From Strigamia acuminata (taxonomy: Eukaryota > Arthropoda > Chilopoda > Geophilomorpha > Linotaeniidae): a stretch of 64,000 nucleotides of DNA. Below, piece by piece: positions 9,912-20,800 of this stretch. Positions within the stretch are counted from its first letter, which is position 1. Every line of letters starts with the position of its first letter. Position numbers and translations under genes: made by a program. The DNA lies in NCBI GenBank assembly GCA_949358305.1, contig OX442314.1, positions 58,909,369 through 58,973,368 of the forward strand. Reading direction: 5' to 3'. The notes beneath the pieces were generated by a model. That model ran no database searches, was not told the origin of the DNA, and saw only the letters and a program-made list of their open reading frames with translations.

Positions 9912-11277
9912 CAATATTATTTGGGTAATATTGTGTCTTGTTTTATATTTTATTAATGTATGTTTTATTTCAACTTACATTGAAACAGAACATATAAGCT
10001 TGTTGAATATGTTTAAAAGACAATTTGGAAATATGGTGCGCACTCAAATAGGAATATTTGAGGTCACCACAAGATTTAACAAATCTCTTGCGCTAACATA
10101 GTTGATTTGTGAATCATCAATGGATACCTGAATAATCAAAGAACAAGTGCACCAGTTATTCAGACTGAATTGAATTTATAAACAACATTTAACACAGCAT
10201 TTGCTTTGCAAGTGTGTTGATACAATGCAATTATTAAGTGGTCATCTCAGCCAATTGCGGGAGTCGAAATGGATATTGTGGCTTGCTCAAAGTGGATTAA
10301 TTGTTAGTTGAAGCACTCGAATGTGATCTTTATATAAAAGCAACAAGTTATTGGGCCTGTAATCTGTTGACCCTATTTCTTCGATTCTAAAGGTGAATTT
10401 TTGGAAACCGTACGCGATTTTTTAAAAGCTCTTGTGATCCGACTTTAATGGGAAATAAAATGATTTACCTTGGTACCGGAAATAAAAGGATTAATGAAAT
10501 AACTAATTTAAACAAATCATTTTTAAGTTTCATGATAAAGTTCTTTATTTGCATAAAAATAGTTAATTATTAAATGGGGTCTTGAATAAATAAATTAAAA
10601 AAATAATTTTTGGGCGATGAATTGATTTAACACTGTTGTGTTCCATCAAAAATCAGCTCGCGCCCCAACAGTGAGGTGCGCTTCACAGTTTGTGAAACGC
10701 TGCTCTGGTGAAAAGAGTTTACTAGCTACTAGACAAAGATTGTGGAATTTTGAGAACGGGAAATCCTACATGGGTCATTACTTATTTATTTATTTATTTA
10801 TTAATCTCACACTCCAGGCGTAAAGGTTACAGGACATTCATTAGTGCGTTGGAAATATCCCAACCCGGTTATACAATTGTTATAAAAATGTGCCCTTTTC
10901 AAGTTAATTTTGGCTGAAAAAATGCCGTTTAGCGTACAATAATGTAGTTTTAGCAGTAGTAAATGAACTTGAAAAGGGAGCATTGTTATAAAAATTTTTC
11001 TTCAGATAACCATTGTCCAGTCACTGTAAATTGTCGATGTGTAACTAAATACAAAATAACAAATTGATTGTGCATTAAATGTGGAATAAGCTTCAAGTTT
11101 GGACAATTCTGAATGAAGTTTGAAAGGATTTACAATAAATTTTTCATTGTAAAATTGGTCTATCTGATAATGCGCGGATCTCTAACAAAACGTGGGTGGG
11201 GACTTTATTCTGCCAATAGTGCGCAGATACACAATGAGAGGATTTATGCTTGTCTAAATTATTTCACATAGGCCTAC
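9912..11277. other. stretch without a supported gene
   Basis: AT-rich sequence. It contains a TTTA microsatellite at about 10782-10803 and the small foldback at 10876-10995. I see no coding frame I trust and no RNA gene. Confidence 0.5.
10876..10995. repeat. small foldback flanked by 14-bp direct repeats
   Basis: A perfect 13-bp inverted repeat (CCCTTTTCAAGTT at 10893-10905 and its complement at 10966-10978) encloses about 60 bp. It is flanked on both sides by the direct repeat ATTGTTATAAAAAT (10876-10889 and 10982-10995). It could be a tiny MITE-like insertion or a duplicated segment. Confidence 0.5.
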
Positions 11278-12025
11278 CTGAACGTTGTCGCATTTTGCTG
11301 GGAATTTTAGTTTGATCACCATCTTGTAATTTAAATTTCCATATGGGAACCGCAAAGCTAAATGAAAATGAATTCACACATAATAAATGTGTATAAGATT
11401 TTTCTTGATTTTTTTAACTTACCACTTGAAACTTGAGAAGTAGGCGAAGAAATAGTATCATAATTTTGAATTGTCAGATTAATGCGTGATTTTCCCTGGA
11501 AGAAATTGCTCAATTATTGGTAAATAGAATGAAAGAGAAATGGAGCTTTACCATTGCATAGTGCGCATCAGTTATGTAACTAGGTACACTCAGATATTTC
11601 ACAACGTCGGTAAAATTTAAACTTTGTTCGTAGTCTCGCCAAAAACAATCTTCGACTGTGTACTTACTGCCAGGCAGTTTTGTTACCATATTGTTAAGTT
11701 CCTGTGTTGTCTTTGGGATAATATAAACATTTGGGAACAGACCATGGGTTGTTTCAATTAGGTATGCATCAGTTGCTGTTGGCTCATCCAGGTAATGCAA
11801 TATTCGATCTGCAGTTTGGTACACACACATTGCAACATTGGTAATGAGTAATGCGATAAATAGATAAGATGTGTATTTTTTCTTAATTGAAATGTTTTTC
11901 AGTGATTTGACGAATTCCGGTGTCTCTGATTGCTCCGCCATGACGGTGCCAACAATGCGTTGCAATTTACTTTGCCTGAGTTGATGAATTCGGCCAAACA
12001 TTCGATGTGATTGGTTGTTGTCCAT
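11278..12025 (-). CDS. host gene candidate, 5' exons; resembles N-terminus of a DEG/ENaC channel
   Basis: Exon 1 is 12025-11552, starting at an ATG (MDNNQSHRMFGRI). It has a basic N-terminus and one hydrophobic span (YLFIALLITNVAMCV), then RILHYLDEPTATDAYLI and FPNVYIIP. The order matches the first membrane segment and the start of the extracellular loop in DEG/ENaC (pickpocket-type) sodium channels. A donor at 11551 (GTAAAG) joins in phase to a 73-nt exon 2 (11495-11423, AG/GTAAGT borders) and an 80-nt exon 3 (11357-11278, AG/GTAGGC borders), both open in the required phase. No convincing fourth exon was found, so the gene is either longer than I can follow or broken. The family call is by eye and moderate at best. 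Confidence 0.42.
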
Positions 12026-12569
12026 TTTGTGTAGACGATGTTAACTAGAATGGAAGAATGATCTGCGATTTAAATACTAGAATGTACGATTACTTATTTC
12101 TCACAAACATTTTGTAAAAGGGGATCTGGGCGGGCGGTGTAATGATAAACTAGGGAGTAATTTGGGCACAATGAAAGGTAAAACAGATAACAAACTGGGT
12201 GAGCATTTCTTGTTGTTGGATAATTGGTAAATTATGTGTGCATTACTCTTTTCTTGTTGTCATTGTATAAAGCTTACACGCTTGATTTATTTTTGCGTAC
12301 GACGCTCTCCTTTTGCCATATTGTTTTAAATGCGAGTAGACATACTTTTTCTTCTTGCTGGAGACGTCCTTCTTTATTCCTCTCAAGTTGTTGCAATTAA
12401 AATACTAAATGATAAGATCGTATCTGCTTGAATGCGATTAAGATAATTAAGTAGAAGATTTATCACTATACAAAGTCAACCATGCCATTCAAATGTGAAT
12501 TTCATGCATCATGTTGCGTTTAAAATACCCGCAAACGATGGCGCCATAAACAAGATTGTAGATTATAGA
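12026..12569. other. stretch without a supported gene
   Basis: It may include the promoter of the minus-strand exon at 12025, but I see no distinct motif. No ORF or RNA gene is supported. Confidence 0.5.
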
Positions 12570-12827
12570 TTAAAATTTTTGCCACCAAAGTAATTTGCCA
12601 TAAAGACTTTTTACAACTCTGCATACGTAGTTATTCCTTCCTATTGCAAATCTTTTTGGTTGCTCGATAAATATCATCTCTTTTGGCAGGTACGTTGTTT
12701 TAACGTCGTATTGATCTAGCAACAGGTTCTGTTTAGCTGCCATGTCCAGTAATATTCTTAGTAATTCTATTCGCACTACAAGTACCAGCAAAAGTTTGAT
12801 CACCACACAAAAGGTGATGTACTTCAT
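12570..12827 (-). pseudogene. Ty1/Copia reverse transcriptase relic
   Basis: 85 codons covering the segment of Copia RT that leads into the catalytic core. Visible landmarks are DVKTTYLPKEM, IFIEQPKRF, YVCRVVKSLYG and then a degenerate WWQKF. The family normally continues for hundreds of residues on both sides. Here the frame ends at once and there is no protease, integrase or LTR nearby, so this is a decayed fragment. It abuts the foldback-like repeat at 12823. Confidence 0.75.
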
Positions 12828-13233
12828 TTTAGCGATTTCATTTTAGCGATTTCATTTTAGCGACACACCGGCCATTTTAGCGAACATGTCAGTTTACCGA
12901 CACAAAAATCGCTAAAATGACATTTTTGCTAAAGTGATGGTTGCTAAAACGGCACTAATACTAACACTAATATTAAACTAACCATATAGTTTAGGTTTAG
13001 CTCCTAAGAAGGGCTAACAAGAGGGGGCTGCACCACCCCTTGACCCTCTGCGAACCTAACCTTACTGGTTTTTTGATGCAAACCACTTTTTTGAGTCGGT
13101 TTGTCGCGGTAAATCGTGTCGCGTCGCTAAAACGTAGCGATCACTACTGGAACATTACCTTATTGTCGCTAAAACGTGATCGCTAAAACGGGACTTTTTT
13201 GTAAAAATCGCTAAAACGAGCGTTGCTAAAATG
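12823..13233. repeat. foldback-like element with TTTTAGCG subterminal repeats
   Basis: The left end has three tandem 14-bp units TTCATTTTAGCGAY (12823-12864) and a fourth TTTTAGCGA. The right part has at least five copies of the complement CGCTAAAA between about 13120 and 13233. The motif therefore sits in opposite orientations at the two ends. No ORF is present. It is probably a non-autonomous foldback or MITE-type element; ends and TSD were not resolved. Confidence 0.5.
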
Positions 13234-13677
13234 ACTATAACCGTGGCAAACTTCACCATCATTGGTGGGAAATTGTACAAAAAAATTTACAGGGCTCAAG
13301 TAAGTATAGGGTTTAACAAATATCATGACAAGAGGGAGTTATTTCCGGTTGCAAGGAAATATTGTATATTACCGATTAAGAGTCGCCCTCGAATAGTAGC
13401 CACGGCTAAGACACCAAGAATATCGTAATTTTGCAAAAGTACGGTATTGTTTCCGTATTTAACCTCACGAACGATGAAAGTACGCTTCGTTCGTGACGTT
13501 CAGACTTTGTTTATTACATTAAACAAATGTAACAAACTAAAAGCCGAAATTGTAATTGCTGACAAAAATGGTAGTTTTGAATACGGTGTTACTGGATTAA
13601 CCACTGCCCCAATAGGGACATTGGTCTCCAGAATCCCTCCTTTCTCTGAAGACAGGATCTGGATGCTCAGAACACTT
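13234..13677. other. flank of element B, no supported gene
   Basis: Short plus-strand frames (for example 13231-13428 and 13447 onward) have no recognisable content, and the second runs into the LTR. The last four bases (13674-13677, ACTT) are the target duplication of element B. Confidence 0.5.
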
Positions 13678-14693
13678 TGTTGTGACCCGACTGGACCGGG
13701 GTCAACGAAGAGTTTCTCTCGTGACCTCGTTTCGGGTGTAAGGGGAGCCGCAAGCGCGTCTCCCTTCCCTCAGTGCATTGACATCTAGTCAATGGACAGG
13801 CGTCTGCCCTGAGGGAGTGGGGATGGCTCGTCCACCCCACCATTGGGTGATTCTGGTCACCTGTCAACCCCGCTTTGTGCAAAGGAATGTGCCTTGCACT
13901 GAGCGGGCAGAACCAACACAACCATCAAACGAGAAACACACGTAAACCCGTCGTCCTACAAGATCAGGCCCAAGTAAAATATACTGGGATTGACCAAGGA
14001 CAAAGGACAATTTACCGTGAGTACGTTTGGTCAGTGTCAAACTCCGCAGAGTAACCTGCGAGATAAGATTACCACACTATTTTAGCACACCAGCTAGAAA
14101 TAGTAAAAACCACTCCAGTTTAGCGAGTTGTGCAGACAAACGGTCGCACAAGCCTAAACTGCAGTTAAACCACGACGAGCGTTCCCGCCGCTGTGTGATC
14201 GCCGGGAGCCAGAAGAGTCCGCCGCTGTGTGATCGCCGGACACCACACAAAAACCTAGACAACAGCCCGAAGTAAGCCTTTTAACTAAGCATTCACTCGC
14301 GCCCGACCAGCGTGAGCCCGAAGGACCAGCCAGAGACGAGCCGAGGACGCCATATTGCCACGCCGGCCCAAGACGACACCACGTTGCCACAACGAGGACG
14401 CCATCTTGGACGCGAACGAAACAACAGACGACCTCGCCGATTCCAGCCAGCTTTCATCATACCTTTACCTTTCCATTTCCCTTCACCCATTCCGATTTAC
14501 CTTTTACCTACCTTTCATATATATATATAAGATATATCTGTATATTGTCCCACAGAATAAATCTATATTATATTTTACCTTTTATATCTGTGTAATCATT
14601 TCTTTGGGTAAACCGCTTGAGCAAAGCGGTAGTGAGTTAGTCGAATTAAGTAATCAACCCACGAGTTAGCGACGGTTAGAGTTGAGCGCGACA
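13678..14693 (+). repeat. 5' LTR of retrotransposon B
   Basis: 1016 bp, TG...CA ends. A long TATATATATAAG run near 14518-14531 is followed by the poly(A) signal AATAAA at 14556-14561, so a short R region probably lies around 14550-14580. A 20-nt direct repeat (CCGCCGCTGTGTGATCGCCG) occurs twice between about 14185 and 14240. Confidence 0.95.
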
Positions 14694-14695
14694 CG

Positions 14696-14713
14696 TGGGG
14701 GCCTGTCCGGGAT
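14696..14713 (+). other. primer binding site of retrotransposon B
   Basis: TGGGGGCCTGTCCGGGAT starts two bases after the LTR. Its complement matches the 3' end of tRNA-Pro at about 16 of 18 positions as I recall that tRNA. Confidence 0.7.
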
Positions 14714-14765
14714 CAAGTTGAATAACTGATTCTAACCTGTGATTACATCATACCCAAAGCAAGAA

Positions 14766-17700
14766 ATGGCAGATAATACCCGAGTAACAGATTCCGACTC
14801 CGACGCAAACAAGAGAGCCGGCAGTCGTAAAGGCGCCGACTATCACTTGCGATCTGGAGGTCCCTTACCCAAAGCCTCAGCGCACGAAGCGAGGCAAAAA
14901 CGGCGTAAGCCTAAACCCGATCGTAGAAGCGCATCAGAGGCATCGCACCCGTCTCGCGCCGAGACGAGGCAGCGATTGGACGAGACAGAGCGGGGTGAAG
15001 AGCAATCTCACTCCAAACTGCCGCGTTCTAACCGTGACGGCGAGACGAGCGGAAACGAGGTTTTATCCCGTAACCAATCGCCTCGTCTAACGCACGACAC
15101 CGAGGTGGGCAGTCCGAAAGCAGCGTCTCCGATACAAAAGACGGCCTCAAATACGACCGCTAATTCGGCACTAAACACGCCAATTACGCAAAGCCGCCCA
15201 GCTTCGGTCAGGTCCGAAGGACACAAGTCCAACTCATCCTCTGTCAAGCGTGTTTCGAGCCAGCCTTACAGCGTCTCGGGCACCTTGATTGATGCGATGC
15301 AATTGGCACAGGCGGAAGGAGTGAGATACACCCTTCCGACGGGGAAAATTACCGTGTACGAAACGTTACAGATCGTACGTGCAGCTTTAAAAGCGCACAG
15401 TGTATCCCCACAAATCACCATTGTTGAAGGTGCACACGCTCAACAATTGGTTGATTCCGCTCAATTTGAAGCGGATGCAGAGAACGAGGCTCGACAAGCC
15501 ATTCGCGAGAGACGGAGGAAGCTGGCGGAAAGAGAAGCGCAAGCTCTCGAGTACGGCAGAACCCAGCCCAATCCGACTACTCCCGAGGAGGTAGAAATAG
15601 TTGACCGAGCCCTGAGAGCACATCGATATGCTTTCCACTCGCAACAAGAAGCAGAGCGAGCATTTATGGCCAGATTGCGACGAGATGACCCGAAATCCGT
15701 CCGCAAACCAGAGGTCAGTTCATCCGAGCTGTCCGACGAGAGCCTAGAGGGAGACCCAAAGCGCACGCCGAAGGCCAAACCCAAACCCCAGCCGGAGAGA
15801 GCAACACCAGCTACTCCGCGCAAGAGAGATGCGTCGGCCAGAGAACAACAAACTCGGCCCCGCATGCAAGCTCTCGATTCAGCCACAAATAATGCGATAA
15901 CGCGATTAATCAACGCTAATAATGCTAGGCGAAATGAAGAGCAAGCTCTCACAAGCCAACAGCATGATAATCCACAAGGGACTGAGTGGCAACAACCAGT
16001 GCCCATCCTTAAAGACGACGAGTCGTCAAGGAGACAATCGCATGATCGCACCTCTTCGCGAGAAGAAGGCAAACGCGATGAAAGACCGAAATATTTTCAC
16101 TACGGAAATAGTGATTCGTCGTCAGATGGACTGGAGTCAAATGCACCCAGTCATCACGATTCGGAGAGAGGTTCCGGAGAAAGACGAAGGGAAAGAGAAC
16201 GCGATGAACGCAGAGAAAGGGAACGTGACGACCGTCGTAGGGGCCGGAAAGAGTCAAACTCTTCACGGCGCAACCCGCCACGCCGCTCACCGTCTCCCGA
16301 CCCCAGCTCCGACCCCTCATCCAACGACGACAGACGAAAGGAAAAATCAAGTAATCGCCGGAAGAGATCCAACTCTCCGCGCGATAGAGAGAAACGACGT
16401 CGATCGGAAAATAGCGACCACCGACGGGAGGAGTTTCAGGACCTTCCCCGACAAAGCGCGTTTACCGATTCGACGGGTCGGCAGTATACGATGGGAGAGC
16501 TTGGAAGAGCCCTACTCGGCTCGTTAAAAGCCGAGGGAATTGATCTGAGCAAACGAAACGATCGTAATCGTAGCACTGGTGACCGCGTAAAGAAAAAATA
16601 CGCTGTCTCCCGACGTGACACCATGAGTGTTACCGGGAATATTAGGTGGCAATTTTATATTCAGAACCGTTTCGACGGGTCATGGAAAGCGGGAGATCGC
16701 TTCCTTGACGAAGTAATTCGAATTAAGACTGCCACTAAAGCCACCGTAGGAGACATGCTCACCCACGGTATTGTCGAGCTAATGACAGGCTCGGCACGTG
16801 AGTGGTACCAAGGATTGAAAGGCGTCAATTGGGACGACTTTTTAATGAGATTCGACCTGCGCTACGGCGAGACACCCGAAGAGGTGAGCCGAAAGATGCG
16901 AGGTCTTCGCCAGATGCCTGGTGAAACCATAATGGATTACGACATTCGCGCCAGATTGTTGTTCGAAAAGGCCCCGATGGAATTTCACGCCACGGGATTC
17001 AACCTTTTCTTTCTCGGCGGTTTGTCGGAATACTCGCAAAGGGTGCTACTTGAAGAAAGGGCACCGACAGGAGGTAGCTACGAGGAGATGAGCGCCTTCC
17101 TGTTCGAGAACACGATAGATATCGAGAAGAGATATTATTCCGCTTTACCAGAAGCGGAGAAAGCAGCGACCGCAAAACGTCTCAAGTTGAGTGCGGAAAG
17201 ATATGGGGCGACAGATAAGATTATGCGCCCTACTGAATATCTTAGCGGTATAATGGAGCTGGCAGAAGCTAGCGTTGGTTTGCAAATAAAAAATAAACTG
17301 ACATCCACGCTGCCTTCCAACCCTTTGGCCGCCCCTAAAAAGGCACCGACAGCGTCAGCCATGCAAGCGACACTGGAGGAGGTCAAGGAGGGGGAGGAAG
17401 CCGAACAAAATGTCGGAAAATCAGACGAAAAAGAAGAAAAAGACGATTATTCGACGGACGAAGAAATACGAAGCTATCGCGATACCTTATCAACGGGTTG
17501 CGATGAGGAAGGACCGCTAGTACATCTCATCCATCGAGATAGAGCGGTAGAAGAATTTCGCGCCAGGTTAAAACCAAATGCCGGTCGAATTCCGAAGTAT
17601 TTTCGGAAAAATTACACGCCACCGTCGAAAGCAGACCCTGAAAAGAAAAAATCGACTGAAGCCCCAAGAGACAAATCAAATATTCGCTGTTTCAAGTGTA

Positions 17701-17849
17701 ACCAACCGGGCCACTACTCCAATGAGTGCCCAAGAACAGCGAAAGAAGACGCTAAGTTTGACGCGATAATGAAGCAGATGGCAGAGATTAAACTCGCCAT
17801 GGCAAAAAACGAGTCAAAAAACGAGTCAGCGCAGGCGGCGAAGAAATAA
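14766..17849 (+). CDS. gag: Gag of retrotransposon B
   Basis: About 1027 residues from the first ATG (14766, context AAGAAATGG); the frame is also open upstream from a GTG at 14739. The N-terminal half is low-complexity, charged and Ser/Arg-rich. Around residues 470-570 there is a long Arg/Glu/Asp/Ser run (RRERERDERRERERDD, RRSPSPDPSS) like an RS/RE domain. The retrotransposon gag core follows (RFDGSWKAGDRFLDEVIR near residue 630), then an acidic linker and a CCHC knuckle CFKCNQPGHYSNEC near residue 975. The end holds two copies of KNES, which encode the duplicated slippery site. It would assemble the particle and bind RNA. Confidence 0.93.
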   Translation: MADNTRVTDSDSDANKRAGSRKGADYHLRSGGPLPKASAHEARQKRRKPKPDRRSASEASHPSRAETRQRLDETERGEEQSHSKLPRSNRDGETSGNEVLSRNQSPRLTHDTEVGSPKAASPIQKTASNTTANSALNTPITQSRPASVRSEGHKSNSSSVKRVSSQPYSVSGTLIDAMQLAQAEGVRYTLPTGKITVYETLQIVRAALKAHSVSPQITIVEGAHAQQLVDSAQFEADAENEARQAIRERRRKLAEREAQALEYGRTQPNPTTPEEVEIVDRALRAHRYAFHSQQEAERAFMARLRRDDPKSVRKPEVSSSELSDESLEGDPKRTPKAKPKPQPERATPATPRKRDASAREQQTRPRMQALDSATNNAITRLINANNARRNEEQALTSQQHDNPQGTEWQQPVPILKDDESSRRQSHDRTSSREEGKRDERPKYFHYGNSDSSSDGLESNAPSHHDSERGSGERRRERERDERRERERDDRRRGRKESNSSRRNPPRRSPSPDPSSDPSSNDDRRKEKSSNRRKRSNSPRDREKRRRSENSDHRREEFQDLPRQSAFTDSTGRQYTMGELGRALLGSLKAEGIDLSKRNDRNRSTGDRVKKKYAVSRRDTMSVTGNIRWQFYIQNRFDGSWKAGDRFLDEVIRIKTATKATVGDMLTHGIVELMTGSAREWYQGLKGVNWDDFLMRFDLRYGETPEEVSRKMRGLRQMPGETIMDYDIRARLLFEKAPMEFHATGFNLFFLGGLSEYSQRVLLEERAPTGGSYEEMSAFLFENTIDIEKRYYSALPEAEKAATAKRLKLSAERYGATDKIMRPTEYLSGIMELAEASVGLQIKNKLTSTLPSNPLAAPKKAPTASAMQATLEEVKEGEEAEQNVGKSDEKEEKDDYSTDEEIRSYRDTLSTGCDEEGPLVHLIHRDRAVEEFRARLKPNAGRIPKYFRKNYTPPSKADPEKKKSTEAPRDKSNIRCFKCNQPGHYSNECPRTAKEDAKFDAIMKQMAEIKLAMAKNESKNESAQAAKK
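17804..17822 (+). promoter_or_regulatory. tandem -1 frameshift heptamers A_AAA_AAC (two copies)
   Basis: The gag frame reads GCA AAA AAC GAG TCA AAA AAC. This gives two exact slippery heptamers, at 17804-17810 and 17816-17822, about 30-45 nt before the gag stop. The pol frame is -1 and open through both sites. Two copies in register are unusual. Confidence 0.8.
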
Positions 17850-20800
17850 TTTCTCGACCGTCTGCGCCATTCATGAAGAAAAAGGGGTTTAACAAAGGGT
17901 TCGATAAGCCGCCACCAGTCAAAGAAATGGGTAGTGACATAGCTAACGCCCAAATTCAAGACAGGGCCAACAACGCTTTGCAGGTAATTACCGCAAACGC
18001 TGAGGCTGAGGCGGAAGAACCGAACCTACTGCTTGAAGAATTACCTCAAGTAGTCGAAGACACAGAAGAATTTCGTGTTTTCATGTGCAACGTGGCGGTC
18101 GAATACACCAACCGCCTATGCATGTTGCCCATGACAATAGAACGTGAAAAAATTATGGGACTACTAGACTCGGGAGCAGATCGCTCGTTCGTTTCCGAAG
18201 ACATAGTAGCATCATTGGGTCTCACCGATAAGATAAAAGGCGTTAATAAAAATATACGTCTAAAAACCGCCAACGGAATGGCGCGTCCAAAAGGAGTTAT
18301 ATTATTGACCATGGAGTGGCTCGGAGGAGTAGAACAGCACCCTTTCCTGGTCCTGCCCACATGCGACAGAATTTTTCTGTTGGGCTTAGACCTCATGGCG
18401 TCAATGGAAATACAACCCAATCCAATAACGAAATCTTGGAATTATATCAGAAATGATAAGGAAAGACCCGCAATTGTCGTGCCACCAGCTCTTGTAAAAG
18501 AAGCGGCCGACAAGACACAGTGGGAGAAAGGCCTAAAGAAATTCGTTCAAGATTACGATTTTAAAGCATTCGTAACAAAATTGCAACGGGACAATGTAGT
18601 GGAAACGCTTGTCGCCGACGCCGCTTTAGAATCAAACGAAGCGGCAGCCCTACGAAGGGTCCTACTTAAATATGAGGGGATCCTGTCGAAAAAACCGGGC
18701 CGAACGAATAGGGCTATTCACGAAATTAAATTGACGGATAATAAACCTATACGAGTTGCGTATAAGGGAATGAACCCGCAAAAACGTGAAATAGTGCAAA
18801 AAATGTGCCAAGAAATGCTAGACAGTGGCATTGTCTCCGAGGCCCAGGGAGAATACGCGACGCGAGTTGTGCTCGTGATGCGCCCGGGCTCGGACCCACG
18901 CCTATGCATTGATTACCGCCCATTAAACGCGGTGACAGAAATAGATCCCATACAGATGCCGTCTATCGAATCCATTTTGAGAGAGCTTAGCCCCTTTTCT
19001 TGGGTTACGACGATGGATCTGTCGAAGGGATACTGGCAAGTTGAGATGAGGCCAGAGGATAAGTTAAAAACAGCATTTTACTCGCCAATTGGACGGTTGA
19101 TGTTCAACGTCATGCCATTTGGTTTAGTGAATGCTCCCAGTACCTTTCAGAGACTAATCGAAAGCGTATTGGGTGATATCCTGCATCAGTTTGTGTGGGC
19201 ATACCTAGATGACATAGTTATTGCCTCTAAAACATTCGAAGAGCACATTGAGCACATCGACCAAGTGCTCACCCGGCTGGCAAAAGCTGGGTTACACGTG
19301 CATCCGGGCAAGAGCAAGTTCTGTCGAAAGGAGCTTGCCTTCCTGGGTTATCGCATTGGAGTCAATGGTTTAGCTATTGGCCCCGAAAAAATCGATGCGA
19401 TTAATCGTTTCCCACCACCCGAGGACGTTAAAGGTGTCCAACGGTTTATGGGAATGATAAACTTCTTCGGCAGGTTGCTACCGGGTCTAGCTGAAGTGGC
19501 AGCCCCAGTTACCGACCTCCTGAAGAATGAAAACGAATTTGTATGGTCAAATGAGTGCAACATCGCATTTAATGCAATAAAGAGGATGCTGACGGAAGTC
19601 GGCGTAATGCCTCTACCCGACTTAAACCGGCCGTTCATATTACACACGGACGCCAGCAGAGTTGGGTTAGGAGCGGCGTTGCTCCAAACACACGTGCGCG
19701 ACGGAGTCGAACAAGACCTGCCGTGCATGTTTATAAGTCGCAAACTCCAAGGCGCTGAAAAGAATTACAATGCCACCGAGTTGGAGTGTTTGGCCGTTGT
19801 GTGGGCCATAAGGAAATTCAGAGATTATCTCGAATATACCAAATTTGTGGTCCACACAGATCATCAAGCGTTACAATGGCTGATGAAATTAAAAGAGCCA
19901 GCCGGTCGACTAGCCAGATGGCAGTTAGAACTGATGGCATGCGACTTGACCATTCAATACAAGCCCGGCAAATATAACGTCGTGGCTGACGCTCTGTCAC
20001 GGGCACCAGTGTCAGATCCAATCGACGCTGACGATGATGGCGAGGATGACTCCCGCATCATTTATTGCCCTACGAGTTGTCACCGTTGGGATTTAAGGAA
20101 GATGAATGAAATTCCCACCGCGTCTCCGGCAGATGTAAAATTCTGTGGATTTTGGACGCGGTTATACCAACCAGCTGCTGACAATTACCCAAATGCAAGG
20201 AAGGAATTTAAGCTAGAGCGGAGAATAAATGACCCGCTTCTAAGCGCCTTCCACGCTCATGTCGGCGAGCAGATGCAAAGCAGTCCCCCGACAAGGGAGG
20301 AAATAATTGTGCAACAAAAATTAGACAAGAAATGTCAGGACAGAGCTAGATTCGTACTGACAGGAAAATATCCGCCCAACTTAACCAGAAGGCAGAAGCG
20401 TCGTTATGCACACGAATCCATAGATTACCTATTGGATGACGGCCTTTTAGTGAAACATCACCCAAATCACCAAGATGACTTGAGTGAATCGGACACCGCA
20501 GTAAAGGTAGTAATACCTGCTTCCTTAATCGGTCGCGTGCTGTGGTTGTTACACGGGCACCCGCTTGCGAGCCATGCGGGAGTAAGCAGAACACTCTATC
20601 GTGCTACACAGCTTTTTCACTGGACAGGGATGAAAAAAGATATTGCTCTTTTTGTCCACCAATGTCAGCGATGTCAAGCGTGCAAGCCGAGGAGTAAATC
20701 ACCATTCGAAACTATTTTCTTAGGGCCTTACGCGCCTTTTGATTGTTTAAGTGTCGATGTGATGGGCCCAAAACCCGTTACGGGAAATAAAAATGCGTAC

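Noticed and set aside
9436-10101. 221-codon plus-strand frame
   Set aside because: It runs antisense across LTR A and beyond its edge, with no domain or codon pattern of a gene.
14027-14669. Short frames within the LTRs of B (repeated near 26516-27158)
   Set aside because: They recur only because the LTR is duplicated; no protein features.
15461-16372. Minus-strand frames of 72-203 codons under gag of B
   Set aside because: Antisense shadows of the Arg/Ser-rich gag sequence.
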